Assembly (NCBI GenBank): GCA_903813345.2
Contig: CAIIXF020000010.1
Span: forward strand, 32,576,425-32,640,424
From: Owenia fusiformis
Taxonomy: Eukaryota > Annelida > Polychaeta > Sabellida > Oweniidae
Length of the DNA stretch: 64,000 nucleotides
Direction: 5' to 3'
Below the pieces are notes generated by a model that saw only the letters and a list, made by a program, of their open reading frames with translations, ran no database searches and had not been told where the DNA came from. The translations under genes and the position numbers were made by a program. This document shows, in pieces, positions 44,222 through 57,470 of the stretch (position 1 is the stretch's first letter; the number at the start of each line of letters is the position of its first letter).

Positions 44222-44462
44222 TCCACGCCCCCCACCCCCCACCCCCAGGGCTCCCCCCCTAATCCTTCATAAAGTACATAAAAAGGCCAAAATGTAAAAT
44301 ATTCTTCTATGAGACCTAAAATTGGCTTCTTTAGGCCTAATTTTCGAATTAAAACTCATTTTTGAGGTAGAGTCTTTATTCAAAAAGGACCTCAAATATC
44401 TGTTCAGAACAGAGTACACTATTTGAACCCCCCCCCTCCCTCTCTCCCCTAGTATCAAGTTT
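44222..44462. mobile_element. C-rich-ended repeat remnant
   Basis: A stretch bounded by CGCCCCCCACCCCCC on the left and CCCCCCCTCCCTCTCTCCCC on the right, with CCTAAAATTGGC/GCCTAATTTTCG inside. Similar G/C-run-bounded text lies at 45510-45560 in the opposite sense. Probably an interspersed element of unknown class. Confidence 0.35.
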
Positions 44463-44611
44463 CATTTCCAGGTAATACTTCTAAGATCAATGTGAAATAA
44501 AGCATGAATACTGACATTTCAAACAGTCTACATCAATTAATTCTAAATGAAACAAACTTATCTTCACTATATCAAAAATCAAAGCTTTGAAAATAAATTT
44601 GCAAGCTGCTT

Positions 44612-44744
44612 TTAGAATATGAAATAAAATCGGAAAAGAGTGAAATTAGCAAGGAATAAAGTAAACAGGCATGTAGTGTATACTCTAAATTGTATAGAAA
44701 TGCAAGAAAATCAGACACTTTATTCAAATTTTAAAGAGAATTGA
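44612..44744 (-). repeat. CCGTCTGC-family copy
   Basis: First of two head-to-tail minus copies; CAGGCATGTAGTGTATACTC. Confidence 0.9.
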
Positions 44745-44866
44745 GAGGAATCAGCAAGGAATAAAGTAAACAGGCATGTAGTCAATACTCTAAATTGTAT
44801 AGAAATGCAAGAAAATCAGACACTTTATTCAAATTTTAGAGAGAAATGGAGTGAAATAAGCAAGCA
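44745..44866 (-). repeat. CCGTCTGC-family copy
   Basis: Second tandem minus copy, directly joined to the first, the only clear tandem pair in the same orientation. It lacks both ends. Confidence 0.9.
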
Positions 44867-44982
44867 AGGGAAGATCAAGTAACAGCCAAATATATCAAGT
44901 TTATCTTCATAATCTTTTGCCATCTTCACATCTATATAACACATTGCCCATGCAGAATCTCACACTTTTTCAGTTTTCACAC

Positions 44983-45140
44983 TTCCGCATGCATAATTCA
45001 CACCATTTCTCATTAAAATTTGAATGAAGGGCATGATTTTCTTGCATTTCTATACAATTTAGAATGTTGACTATACGCCTGATTACTTTATTCCTTGCTG
45101 ATTACTAATTCCACTTAATTTTTGTTACAAAATATGACCA
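44983..45140 (+). repeat. CCGTCTGC-family copy
   Basis: ATTTCTCATTAAAATTTGAA, CTTGCATTTCTATACAATTT to AAAATATGACC. Confidence 0.88.
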
Positions 45141-46150
45141 CCAAATATTTTACTCAAGTCTTTTGCGGATTAAACTGTTTTAATTTAATAAAGGTCTTAA
45201 GAGGCCTTATCACACTTAAAATAAATCGTTTCATGATTTCTGGAAATTAAGCGATCATATGCCGACACTTGACTTGAACCCCAGATCCAAGAGAATCGTG
45301 ACTTAAGACCCTAAGAACTCCTTTTGAAATAGGACCATATACCCTAAAAATAATTCTGAAAAGAAATGCAATATCCCAGTCCATCATTTCAGCCAAATAT
45401 TTTTTCTGCTAAGAGGATAATGAAGGCCATACTCCTTGGAAGTTTAAAGATGTATTTTAGCAAACATATTCGAGATCTTAACGATGAGGCAAAATTCAAC
45501 CAGACAAATTGAGGGGGGGGTGTGGGCAGAAGCTCCAAAAAATAATTCTGACCCCCTTGTCAAATTTCAGAAGTACATGATCTTAAAATAGAGCTTTCAA
45601 ATATTATGCTAAGTTCACAAGTTCAGTTAGACCACAATTTCAGATTAAATATTCAAATCTAGCTTATGTTCCTGAAGTTTTGAAACTTGTTGCTTTACTA
45701 AAAAAAATTCATGACACTAACGTGACATGCTCAAAGTAATGTTGTCAACGTACTCACTGAATCTCAGATTTATAACAAAAACAATTTGACTAAATACTTA
45801 GATTTTCTAGCATGTTTGCTCTTAACAACCAACAATGTCGTCATAAATCTCCTAAATTACTTGCGAGTTGTTTTGATTTAGACGTCCATTAACTTATATC
45901 TTCAAAGACATTTCTTGACGTTACACACAGATTCACTGATTTAAATCCAAAATTATTAGCCCAAATAGTATTCTGATTTCTGTCTAGCCAAGTATATTTA
46001 TAACTGTATATTATCGTCTTATATTACTCCATACTGTTTTAAGTAAAAATGACATAAATGTGGAGTGTTCAAAAATATATTTCCCATCCATAGAAACAGC
46101 AACATTTTATAGATCTCATAGTCATAAAATATATTTGACAATATACTCAC
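45141..46150. other. AT-rich stretch, no gene seen
   Basis: Apart from a G-run patch near 45511 there is no recognisable feature. It may be the first intron of the Kirrel-like gene if the 46151 exon is real. Confidence 0.3.
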
Positions 46151-46560
46151 ATTTTCTAGTTCAGATAATATTAACAACTGTGTGCTGTAGTTAAGAATTA
46201 CTCCAAGTTTTCTCAAGTTAAGATATCCATAAAGTTTTGTGCTTGATGATGTCTTGAATTCCTAGATGTGTCCTGTCTGATGTTAAAATCCAACTGTCCC
46301 AGCTTCTGTACTGTTTGCTTGTGTTTCTACCACTAAGATGCAACAAGCTTCCATGTGCACAAGATGTCTATTAATCCCATGATTCATTGCAGTATTGTGT
46401 ATCAATCCCAAAGCTCTAATTGGTTGGTGATATCACATTGCATTCTGGGATAGTACCTCTCGTGAAATATGTCCAAACTATGCTAGAAATCTAACCCCCA
46501 TACCAATGCTAGTTAGTCTACTACAGATACTTTGCAGTGTGCGATCACATTGGTTCTGGT
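46151..46560 (-). promoter_or_regulatory. Candidate promoter and first exon, minus strand
   Basis: This is a repeat-free stretch inside an otherwise repeat-laden region. On the minus strand it reads CCAAT-type boxes (near 46550 and 46420), a CCCAGAATGCA element (about 46450), then 250 nt of non-AT-biased sequence ending at a GTGAGT donor (46150-46145). It could be the first exon of the Kirrel-like gene, 15.5 kb upstream of the signal-peptide exon. There is no TATA box and no direct link to the gene. Confidence 0.25.
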
Positions 46561-46619
46561 TTGTTGTGTTGTGGACTATTGCCATGGTGATATGAACACC
46601 CCCAAGTACAGGGTGAACA

Positions 46620-48019
46620 ATCAGAAACATTTAACCAGATCAACATGAGACTACCCTGAATCTATAGTACTCAACCTCTACTCTGAGGAGAACAAATGAT
46701 TTTAACAGTCCTGATATGTCCTTAGCAATTTCCGTAATAACTCCAGGAAGATATACTTTCTTGAGGGTTTGAATTTCAAATGAACAAATAGAAAATATGG
46801 ATTAATTAGATATAGGCCAGGTTGGATCAAAGAATCGTCTTTATTTGTAAGAGTATAGATAAGACTATGAGCTTTAAAAGGGTATTCTACAATGAGACTA
46901 CAAAACATTATTAAACAATTATATAATACAAAATGATAAAAATCTGATATATAACTGACAACCAATCATTAAATGGTTTTATGATTTGATTTCAATGTTT
47001 TCTTTTCAAAATGATAACATCAATCATAGATGAATTTACAATTGGAAAATAATGTCAAATTGCTAACTATCCATATCTTAAATAATTGAAATATTGCAAT
47101 ATTCCATGAATTTCTAATAAGATGTTTGATATCAAATTTCCAATATTCTTTTCCCTTCATTGAATGCTTTGGAAAAAGCTGTGAAAATCAACACTTTAAC
47201 CAAAAACATATTTCTACATATTGACTCTAATGTTTCAAATCTTTGCATGTAAATAGGAAGTTTATATTTTTATTTCATGTTTCATTTACTGCCTATTAGT
47301 CTTAATCTATTTTGAATAAATATAGATACCCCCTCACAATATCTTATAAAATAATTAATTAAACTTTCTTTCTAATCACATTTTAAAATCCAAATTTTAA
47401 AAGTAAAATAATAATTTCTATCCATTCTATTAAAAAATAAAAATATATATGCTTGTGTGAAATTCCATTGGGGGCAAATAAATTATCCAAATTGTCATAT
47501 TAACCATGATATAACACACCTTCAATTTTATTCAATGTTAACTCGCTTACGCAGCACTATATAATAGTTCTTTAAAAAGAACAAGATAAGAAACTGCTGT
47601 GTGCTATCAAAGAAGCCGGAAGTTTTGAAGACTCCTGTTGTTCCGTAAACCACCCTCAATTGGACTCCTAAAGAAAAACCATACAAAGTGGTTGGATTTG
47701 AATTTCTATTTGTTTCCAGCTTTTGACATTCCTTGTTTCTTTCCAAATTTCAACTAGCATCGCAATAAATAAAATAAAATAAATCATAAATATATTGGTA
47801 AATGATACAACAATTGATGGGTCTATTTTCAATGTGAGGTCATAATACCTCAACAAACAACCAACAACCAAACAAATATGATGATGTCCCCTTTAGAACA
47901 CCTTACTGAAAGCATGCAGATTCTGGTATCTCTGCTTTGTCTCTGACATACATTAGCAAATTCTCCCAGGCAAAGGTATGCCACCTAAGTACCCTTCCTG
48001 GGCAGACGATATCTCATAG
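46620..48019. other. Very AT-rich stretch, no gene seen
   Basis: Open frames of 70-90 residues on the minus strand here show no domain, no codon pattern and no splice context. I treat them as chance. Confidence 0.35.
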
Positions 48020-48178
48020 GTCATGCCTATTTTATAAAATTTCTCCCTAAAATTTGAATGAAGTGTCTGATTTTCTTACATTTTCACACAATTTAGGATC
48101 TCCTCTTTATGGATATTCCAAAATCCCATTGACGATTCTTCACTGTTTTGCTATATTTTGCATTTTTAAAATATGACA
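48020..48178 (+). repeat. CCGTCTGC-family copy, diverged
   Basis: TCATGCCTATTTTATAAA, TTTGAATGAAGTGTCTGATT to AAAATATGAC. Confidence 0.8.
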
Positions 48179-48897
48179 GTCATAATTTCTGACAAACCCA
48201 TTCCTAAGACAAGATGCTATGTCTGCATGGAAGGTTCAAGCACTAGTTTTACAAATATCATGATAATCTAGAGTTCTACCTACTGATATAAATCATATAA
48301 TGTTCTGCAGGTATTTCACCAATTACTTTATTATGAGTTATTTAAAGATCATGAAAGCACAAAGGGCAACATTTGGAAAACATAAACAAAACAAAGTCCC
48401 ATAAAAATAAAAATAAAGCCCATGGCAATCTTTCACAACTACATACCTGTATATTGTTATAAGCAATTCAAACATTTCCATTTAACTTTTAACTGAGAAT
48501 TTTGATTCTCACCATGTAGAAACATAAACAATAAATCAATTAAAATGAAGCAATGTTCATTTCATATGATTTGGACTTTTTACAAATATATATTATATAG
48601 CTATACCTGCACCACAATACTCATTACATTTCATTTCTTACAATAGAATGTCTATTAAAATTGCATGTTTATTACTTTATTTGTATTTTAAACATGATCC
48701 CATGAAATTCTCCAAATGGATAAAACCATATGTGATAGATTACAGAACTTGATATATCTATTTATTTATATCTATACAGAAATAAAAATAATCTTTATGT
48801 AATGTTTAGCATTTCATTGGTCTTTTCACACCATCTCTTATCCAGGATAATATTTATGGATGAAGTTATCAGTATCTGGATAAAATCTAGATTACCC

Positions 48898-49066
48898 TAT
48901 CCGTCTGCTCATGCTTATTTCACTCAAATTCTCTCTAAAATTTGAATAAAGTGTCAGATTTTCTTGCATTTCTATACAATTTAGAGTATTAACTACATGC
49001 CTGTTTACTTTATTCCTTGCTAATTTCACCCTTTTTTAGGTTATTTTGCATTTCAAAAGATGACCC
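48898..49066 (+). repeat. CCGTCTGC-family copy
   Basis: TATCCGTCTGCTCATGC to CAAAAGATGACCCC. A worn plus copy may precede it at 48625-48710. Confidence 0.93.
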
Positions 49067-49250
49067 CTGGTATTTTGTCTGTAGGCTGACTAGAACCATG
49101 CAGCTATATTAGCAATTTCAGGGCATCAATTCTCACATACTTCTCCATTAATTTGTTTTATTGTTTTGAGACTGCCACTTAGATTAATGATAATAAACAA
49201 AATATTGTATTATGTAAGGAAACCTCTCAATTTTCCATCTTGAAATATAC

Positions 49251-49413
49251 ATCTCCTCACGCTTAATTGACTCTATTTCTCTCTAAAATTTAAATAAAGT
49301 GTCCGATTTTCTTGCATTTCTATATAATTCAGAGTATTAACTACATGTCTGTTTGCTTTATTTCTTACTAATTCCACTCTTTTTCACACAATTTTGAATT
49401 CCAAAATAAGACC
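49251..49413 (+). repeat. CCGTCTGC-family copy
   Basis: CATCTCCTCACGCTTAATTG start, CAAAATAAGACC end. Confidence 0.9.
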
Positions 49414-49539
49414 ACCCTGGGATTTTATCTGAAATATTGTATTATGTAAGATGAACTGTGCTTTCTGGAAATCTGGGTGTGAGATATAAATCAAGCAACA
49501 GAACAGCTGCCTCCTGAAATACCTCATAAATCAGCTCAT

Positions 49540-49710
49540 GGGGTCATTTTTAAAATGTGAAATAAAGTAGAAAAGACAGGAATAAGCAAGGAATAAAGTA
49601 AATGGGCATGTAGTTAACACTCTAAATTGTATAGAAATGCAAGAAAATCAGACACTTCGTTCAAATTTTACAGAAAAATCTAACAATTAAGTATGAGCAG
49701 ACAGATATTT
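49540..49710 (-). repeat. CCGTCTGC-family copy
   Basis: GGGGTCATTTTTAAAATG to TATGAGCAGACAGATAT. Confidence 0.92.
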
Positions 49711-50172
49711 TCTGCAATGGTTCTACAAGACCTCAGACCTTAGGGGACTTGAGACAAAAAAACTTTCCTTCTTTTTACAGATGTACTCTTTCTTAAAAAT
49801 AGATCTGTTTTTGCTTTAAATACTACATTGCATCAGTCTGATCAAAATGCACAAAAGGAAACATCTGAAAACCACTAATATGTACTAATCTCTATAAACA
49901 ATACACAAATTATCATTCCTCAATGCAAAAAAAACTATAAGTTGATATATTTATGAATCATGTGACACTGTAATAAATGCATAATTTCTAAGAATGAAAT
50001 AAATGCAACTTGAATAATAAGAACATCCCTTGAGCCCAAATGTGAAGAATTAAATTCTAGGAATGCATGTATCATCTGAAAAGTGAATTTACAACAATCC
50101 AAAATCAGCTAAACACAGACAGTGATAGGCTCTCATGAGAATTCACCTTCATTTATATGATTTAACAGATAC

Positions 50173-50310
50173 GGTCATGAATTCATTTTTAAATAACATT
50201 ACGAAGAGAGAAATTAGCAAGGAATAAAGTAAACAGGCGTGTAGTTAACACTCTAAATTGTATAGAAATGCAAGAAAATCAAACACTTCATTCAAATTTT
50301 AAAGAGAAAT
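50173..50310 (-). repeat. CCGTCTGC-family copy
   Basis: GGTCATGAATTCATTTTTAA, CAGGCGTGTAGTTAACACTC; outer end lost. Confidence 0.9.
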
Positions 50311-51082
50311 ATGTAAACGTTAACATCCAAAATGAAAGAAAGACATTTATTAAGCTATCCCAAGAGTACATTACACAAGTCCACTTGGATCATTTAACAG
50401 ACAAAGTGACTGATTTTGTGATGGATGAGTGATTGTTTAACAAGATGCTTTTTATAAGCAGCTGTATAAACAAATTCTGACATTGAATCAAACTCTCCTA
50501 TGTTGGCATACAGTGATTTTCAAGCATTCAAATTGCACCTTGTAGAACATTTCAAAATCTTATGCCACCCTATTGAAAATCCCTGTCTAAAAGGATGGAA
50601 TATTGAGATATTCTGACCAAAGAATTTAGGATTAAGCATCATGCTAAAAAAGGTTTATAGTTTTTTCATTCTTCAATTGTTGCTTTTGTGCTTTCTACCA
50701 ATTATTTCTATAAATTCAAAATTGCAAAATCAGTAAAATAATCAAAAATATAATTCCAACAACATTAGTAACACAAAACCTGGGTAGTCTAGTTCTGAAG
50801 TTGATAAAGCTCCCTTTTCAGAGACAAGGTCAAGCAAATGCATTAAGTGTACAGACCACATTATAACATATGGACTTACACAATTAATAGTGTTTCTCCC
50901 CCAAAGTGGACATCATATATTGGAATGTTTATGTGTTTATATGTGATGATGGGCCAATTTTCACCAATATAGGACATTAACAGATCAAATGTACAAGATG
51001 TTATCACCATTAAGATTGTAATTAACACTTGAAAAACAGAAATGCCATAATGCACACTTAGATGATTTCAACATGAGTTTGA

Positions 51083-51231
51083 AAATGACGTCTGCTCGTG
51101 CTTATTTCACCCGATTTCTCTATAAAACTTGAATAAACTGTTTGATTTTCTTGCATTTCTATACAAGCCTGTTTACTTTATTCCTTGCTAATTCCTCTCT
51201 TTCTTACTTAAATTGCATTTTGAAACATGAC
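51083..51231 (+). repeat. CCGTCTGC-family copy
   Basis: ATGACGTCTGCTCGTGC to GAAACATGACCCC, with an internal deletion of about 20 bp around AGTGTTAACTACATG. Confidence 0.9.
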
Positions 51232-51731
51232 CCCCCCCCCCACCCCTCCTCTTGTCTCTGTGACACTTTCTCTCTGTCAGAGTTAATGACCAATTAGATG
51301 TTATGATTGAAAGCTACTATTATAGTCTGTCATTGCTATCTTTCACTTTTGCCCATGTAAAATATGTAAGTCATAAGAGGTACCACAAGTCAAAAAATAA
51401 TTTGATGTGTAATAATGTGTAAAGGAAGAAGTATTATTTCATTTACTGTTTTCCGTTAAATGTCAAAAAACATCATTATATATCTGAAAATCCTGTGTTT
51501 GCCATTCAAAGTAATTCAAAGTCAAATTAAGAGACAATCATATTGGAAATTGAGTGTCTATTGGATATTCAAATATTTAAATTCCACGTTTCACATGTTC
51601 TATTCTACATGTACATGAGTTCATAAAATTGAAACAAAACCAAATGTTGACAAAGACAAGTTAAAATTAGGATTACTGGAAACGATTGTATATATCATAT
51701 GATGTCATACCCCAAAACAAAGTATCATAAT

Positions 51732-51900
51732 GCATGTTCACATTTTCAAAATAGAGTGGAACAGAGTGGAATTAGCAAGGAATAAAGTAAACAGGCATGT
51801 AGTTAACACTCTAAATTATATAGAAATGCAAGAAAATCTGACACTTTAATCAAATTTTAGAGAGAAATGACATGGAATAAGTATGAGCAGACGGACATTT
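51732..51900 (-). repeat. CCGTCTGC-family copy
   Basis: Near complete, GCATGTTCACATTTTC to GAGCAGACGGACATTT. ATGTTCACA occurs at both ends (51733 and about 51903), a possible duplication. Confidence 0.93.
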
Positions 51901-52430
51901 TTATGTTCACAAAGAGCAAAAAACAACAAACATTCAACTAAACAAGATGTATGTCATCAGGATCTAATACTTTAAAGAAGGGTTAACCTGAAGAAGTAAA
52001 ATATATTAAATTACATCAAATGATACCTTTAAGTTTGATCCACTTGGTGAGTAATATGTTATGGCGATAAATAAACCATCTTGGTGGTCATAAAAAAATT
52101 ACGAAAATTTCAACTAAAATACAAAGAAACCCAAGGAAAAACTTGAAATAAGTGGACAAAACTGACTTATATATATATACATGGCAATGAAAATCAGTAA
52201 TTTTATACATACTTTTCAGATAATGCAAGTGAGAACTACGAGCAGACGGATGATTCAGGAACAAGGAAGGAAGATTACACATCTGATGTCGTATCATGCC
52301 ACCCGCAGACATATGTTTTGAAGGTGTTTTATAGTAAACCAATATTTGATCCAGGTTCATCATGTTAAGGTGAATCACTGACCACCCAAGTAAATTACTA
52401 CAAAGCCACATCCACATTCACCAAACCCCA

Positions 52431-52604
52431 TAATCCGTCTGCAAAATGTCAACCGTTTTTTGTCAATATATCTTCAAAATTTGAATGACCTTCTTAATTT
52501 TTTTGCATTTTTGTACAATTTAGAGTTTCAGCTCAATGCCCATAAAGGCATTTTTCTCAGAATTCTCTACTTTTTGTTCTATCCAGTGATCAAAAACTTG
52601 ACCA
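52431..52604 (+). repeat. CCGTCTGC-family copy, diverged
   Basis: TAATCCGTCTGC start, AAAACTTGACC end. Confidence 0.82.
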
Positions 52605-52904
52605 TGGTGATATTTTGTCTCAGGCAGTGACCAATCAGGACAGCATCAACACCAACAGCGTATTGGATTCTCAAATTTTAGATAGACAGCATCGAATTCT
52701 GCCTTACATAAATTAGCTTCTAGTTTAGTTTGTTATTTTACGATTTTGATCAGGCTTTCAGGGTTTGTGGCCAACAAGTGTTGAAGTTGAACGCCAGGCA
52801 GAGATGGGACCTCCACTGCAAGTTCTTAACCATTCAACATCTATATATATTTAAAGTCTAGCCTTATACTCAAAATGTCACTGTAGGCATCCATGATATT
52901 GGTT

Positions 52905-53046
52905 TGTGGAAAACAGAGGAAACAGAAAGAAATTAAATAAACAGGCATGTAGTTAACACTCTAAATAAGATAGAAATGCAAGAAAATCAGACACTTCGAT
53001 CAAATTTTAGAGAGAGAATGAAATCAGCAAAAGCAGACGACATTTC
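52905..53046 (-). repeat. CCGTCTGC-family copy
   Basis: CAGGCATGTAGTTAACACTC to AAAAGCAGACGACATT. A plus-oriented fragment (TCCTTTCCTTGCAAATTCC) follows at 53090-53155. Confidence 0.9.
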
Positions 53047-53159
53047 AAATTGGGCAGAAATTCATCAAAAACACTGAATGACACTGACATCCTTTCCTTG
53101 CAAATTCCACTATTTTCCACTACTTTCCCATTTTAAAAGAGAACCACTGTCGCCATAAT

Positions 53160-54880
53160 TCAACACCTGCCTGATAAGATATTACTCAACCACTATAAGA
53201 CGAGCCCTTTTTGTGAACTCACAGGAAGTGAGGAAAAGTTGACATAACAAATTGCCAACCTTGTGTTAAAGTTCACGATAGTGTGAGAACATCTACTATA
53301 AACACAATGAACAATGTTGAACAACACGGGTATATTGCTGAGTATATCAAAATAAAAACTTTACTCATGAGATTTTCAAATATAATTATGTAAGATTATG
53401 TACTGTATCACAGAACTTTTCTGTTGGAGTCTCAGAAATACCAAATTTTGGTTTTATCAGTTAAGATTGGTTTATGAACTATAGGCCTTCAATTGCATGG
53501 TAACAAAAGGTAACATTAGAAATACAAAAACAAAAAACAAACCCCTATAATACAGAAACAATTACAAACCAGAAGCTTCATAAATCAAAGTTCCCTTCAT
53601 GTTATATCATCGTTGTATTAGGTAAGTTCTTGCAATTTCATCCTATAATTTGGATCTTCTTATAAAGCACAGGTGTTTGAATCTTTGGCTGTGGATCTAT
53701 CAAATAAATATCACCAGAATAGCGTGTCAGATACACTTATGACTTCCTTGTTAAATAATATGGCAGGATGTGATATGATAATTTTGAAACATTTATTCAA
53801 ATTATCTCATTCACTACCCTTGAATAGAGGGATACATTATTCTAACACTCTTTCAATTTCAGATAAACCAATAAAATCCTCAGAGTCAATCAGAACTGGT
53901 CATTGCATTGTATTTTTATAGAATGCATGCTGAAATGAATGCTGTGAAGCCTTCTGATTGGTTCAAATTCAAATTGTAAAACAAGTGACTTAACTCAGAG
54001 GGAAATATACCAGCAAATGAACTCAAGCAGGGTAATATTTTTTACATGAGTCAAAAATATTTTGGAAATCGCTTCCATGTTTTAGATTGCCATTGATATT
54101 CCATACATCTGTAGATCCACAGACTTTGGCATATTCGCGTAACTGATATATTGTTTTTACACATGCTTAGCAGGTTTTATTTTTGACATAGCAAAATGGA
54201 GCTAGAATGAACAAGAAAAACAAACTCTTAAACTAATCACCTGCCAAAGTCAGTTGAGCATTCTAAAATCTGGAATTATGAAAATAATATCTGATTTTTC
54301 CTTCCTGCTGGATCAGTCAAAGGGCAATATTTGACGAGATGGAACATATGCAGACACCCCCCCTCAATCGTAACAACTGATGGAACAAAATTCCATATAT
54401 CTAAAATTTCAATTCCTAGAACCTTCGTTCCAAAATGAAGGAAGCACAAAGGGCAACATTATTAAGTCGGCAACATAATAATAACATTATTTACAAAATT
54501 GGATACATGCAAGTGAAAATATTTTGAAATCTATTATCATGATGCTTAGTCTTACTTCAAGACTATGGATCCCCCCCCCCCCCCCTTATCTACTTCTCCA
54601 ACACACACAAGTAGATAGGGGGTCCAGGGTCATGAAGCAAGACTATATGATGCTAAAATTATTTGAAATCACCTGAGTGTAAATAGTTCTCATATTGGAT
54701 ATCGGTTGTGCAGCATATCTTGTTCTTTTAGAAGATTTTCCCAACTATTACATCTTAAAGTTGATTATCCTCATCATGTTTATCAAACCATAATTGATAA
54801 ACACGCATTATTTTTATGTAACATCATTAATGGGAATTCTTACAAATCTTTACATAATTGCCTAACAAGAACATCCATGA
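53160..54880. other. No gene seen; contains poly-C run
   Basis: The stretch is unique by eye apart from a run of at least 14 C at 54571-54586, flanked by the inverted phrase GTAGATAGGGGGTCC. An 82-residue plus-strand frame at 53673-53921 has no recognisable feature. Confidence 0.35.
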
Positions 54881-54881
54881 C

Positions 54882-55050
54882 TGTTATGTTTTAAAATGCA
54901 AATTAGAGTAAAAAGGAGTGAAATTAGCAAGAAATAAAATACACAGGAATGTAGGTGAGACTCTAAATTGTATAGAAATGCAAGAAAATCAGACACTTCA
55001 TTCAAATTTTAGAGAGAAATTGAGTGAAATAAGCATGAGCAGACGGATAC
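54882..55050 (-). repeat. CCGTCTGC-family copy
   Basis: TGTTATGTTTTAAAATGCAA to GAGCAGACGGATAC. It carries the shared stop-free frame. Confidence 0.93.
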
Positions 55051-55617
55051 TTTTCTCCGAAGGAGACCACTTGCTAACTGATTTTACCACAAGTGTAACA
55101 CAGTGTACCTTAATGAAAGATTATGTATTTATGTTTAATCCTGGCTCAGTATTAGCTAATAATATAACAGATGAGAACTGCTAAATGGCAAAATAGACTA
55201 ACACCTCTGGCCTCTGAGAGTAGAATCTCTTGAAAATACCTGGCAAAATCATCAAAACGATTACAGTGAAACCTGTTTCATACAAACACCAGTCGTATTT
55301 TATTTTGTAGTAATGCAATCTATGGAAGATTTAGAAACAATGAAACCAAAAAGTGGCCATAGAGAGGTATTGAAATAATATATGCGATCGGACAAAAAGG
55401 TTAACTGCGCATTAAATAAAATTACCATGACATGGAACAAAAAAGAGAAATTCGCAAGAAATAAATTAGTAGGTATGATTTTCATACAATGATATGCACG
55501 CTGATGTTAGGGTATCAGATATTTCTTTCATTCACGGAAAAATATTTCATTATGTTTATACATGTCCTGATTAGTTTAGACAGGTCTTCCTTTACTTCAA
55601 TTCCCTCTTTCCACATC

Positions 55618-55766
55618 CATTCCTTGTTTTTTCTCTCTAAAATTTGAATAAAGTGTCTGTTTTCTTGCATTTCTATACAATTTAGATTGTTAACTACATG
55701 CCTATTAACTTTATTCCTTGCTAATTCCACTCTTTTCCACTAAATTTTGCATTTTAAAACGTGACC
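55618..55766 (+). repeat. CCGTCTGC-family copy
   Basis: TTTCTCTCTAAAATTTGAAT to TTTTAAAACGTGACC; start degraded. Confidence 0.9.
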
Positions 55767-56805
55767 GTCATAATATTTCCCCAAGGGCTTTAAACCTGGT
55801 TGTTTGCAGGCCTAGATCTATTACAACCAGATGCGAACACCTTTCAAAATAACTAATCACCTTTATAGTTTTACGAATGATATTTCTGAAGAGCAATCCA
55901 GAAAAAATGGAGAGTTCATCTTTCGTCTTTAAAAAGCATCAAACGGGTGCTACTCTCAAAGAAAGGATGTTCTAGATATCTACATCTAATAAGGATGAAT
56001 ATTGAAAAATGAATTGTATATATAAGACAAAAGAGCTCTTGTTTTGAAGGAGAATTGTTATGGGAGTATTTAGCCATGAGGTTTCTCCTTTAGGAGACAA
56101 TGGACCTTTATGTTGAGGAGTAGCAACTTCATATATCATCTGACCTTGAAATAGATCTGAAAGTTCCCTATATCTGACATAAAGCTTCAACGAGGATGTT
56201 ATTAAAAATGAAAAACTTTAGTTGCATGGTTTGACTTGTGTGCCATTATAACATTTGCAACATTTGCAAATCAATACACAAACAAGGCAAAAACCAAACA
56301 AGGCATTAATGTCACACTTGGTTCCAAAGACGAAATGTGACTATTTGTTACAGGTAGTTACTGATGCAAATGCCGAATACAGAACACAAAATTCCAAACA
56401 CCATTCACCAAACAATAATTATAGCAATAAGAAATTGATTATGGTGACATTACAATAAAAAATCAATTTATAGCAGCCCAAATTAGCCACTTGAATTAAA
56501 TGCCATTGATATTTATTTAGATAGCAAAAAGGTAGATGGATCAATTAAGGGAAAACAAGAGATTATCTGGATCGCAGATGATCCTTTGCAGACTTCTGAG
56601 GACATCATCCAAGCAGGAAGGTTTACATCTAATATTTATCATTATCAAAATACAGGTGGTATCCATGATCTAACTTCCAGGATGCAACTTATGGTACATT
56701 ATATTTGTAAACTATTGTAATAATGTTCAAGAATTGAAATTGTATCATTTTTCACAAATATTGTAAAATGACCTGATATATACAAAGTAATAAAATGAGA
56801 AATAT
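55767..56805. other. No gene seen; flank of the LTR element
   Basis: Mostly unique. Around 56350-56420 the phrases CAAATGCCGAATACAGAACAC and CCAAACACCATTCACCAAAC recall 43195-43262 (CCAAATGCTAACC, CCAAACACCAAATGGCGAAC) and 60475-60515, pointing to a further dispersed repeat. Confidence 0.35.
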
Positions 56806-57470
56806 TGTTGGACCCCTGGGTCGGTCCAATTCATTATTAAAAGTTTATCTAATTTTGTAAAGAATGACAAACAAGTCGATTCCTTAATACTCATACTTTA
56901 TTTAATAATTTTGAAGTTTAGTCCAAACAGTTACAAATTACAATACATCTTCACAATCTAAATCCAAGCCGAAAAGTGTCCAATTCTTTACCAGTGCAGG
57001 TTTTTAAACTCAAAGTGACCAGTGATCAAAATGATTAATGGCCTTACAACAACACAGAGCAGATCAGCGATTCAGCTGGCTGATGCAAACCCCAGACTCT
57101 GGAAGTTGACCCCAGTATCCCAGGGCACCTCGCAAGCTATGACCCGGTCAGAGGGAATGTTTTATCTATCACTGGCTGGATCACTGAAACTCTGCGTTGA
57201 GCGTTCTTTGTTCCCAGCTCTAATCTCTAATCTCATTAAACCACTGGGTGAGGAAAACTATTAATCTGTCAACATCTTTTTGATGCCTGAGTTTCAACTT
57301 TTTGGAAGAAACCCATAAATCTCATAACATGACATACTGAACTTTTAAACCCATATAGATGAAACAAGTTGTTCCTTGACCATTCAAACTGTCAACCAAA
57401 TGATAAGTTCCATGCAGCAAATATTTAATCAAAATATAAGTTTACAATGTGTTCCTGAAAATGTCCAACA
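56806..57470 (-). repeat. 3' LTR of the minus-strand retrotransposon
   Basis: 665 bp; TGTTGGAC...GTCCAACA ends. AATAAA on the minus strand at 56902-56897. It contains 17 bp (TGACATACTGAACTTTT) absent from the other LTR. An 80-residue plus-strand frame inside it occurs identically in the other LTR and is antisense to the element. Confidence 0.9.

Noticed and set aside
51732-51911. ATGTTCACA at both ends as proof of target duplication for the CCGTCTGC family
   Set aside because: The left occurrence aligns with the family's own GGTCATGTTTT end, and other copies show no comparable duplication, so it may be chance.
52088-52417. 109-residue minus-strand frame
   Set aside because: Composition is typical of random AT-rich translation, no domain is visible, and it runs into a CCGTCTGC-family flank.
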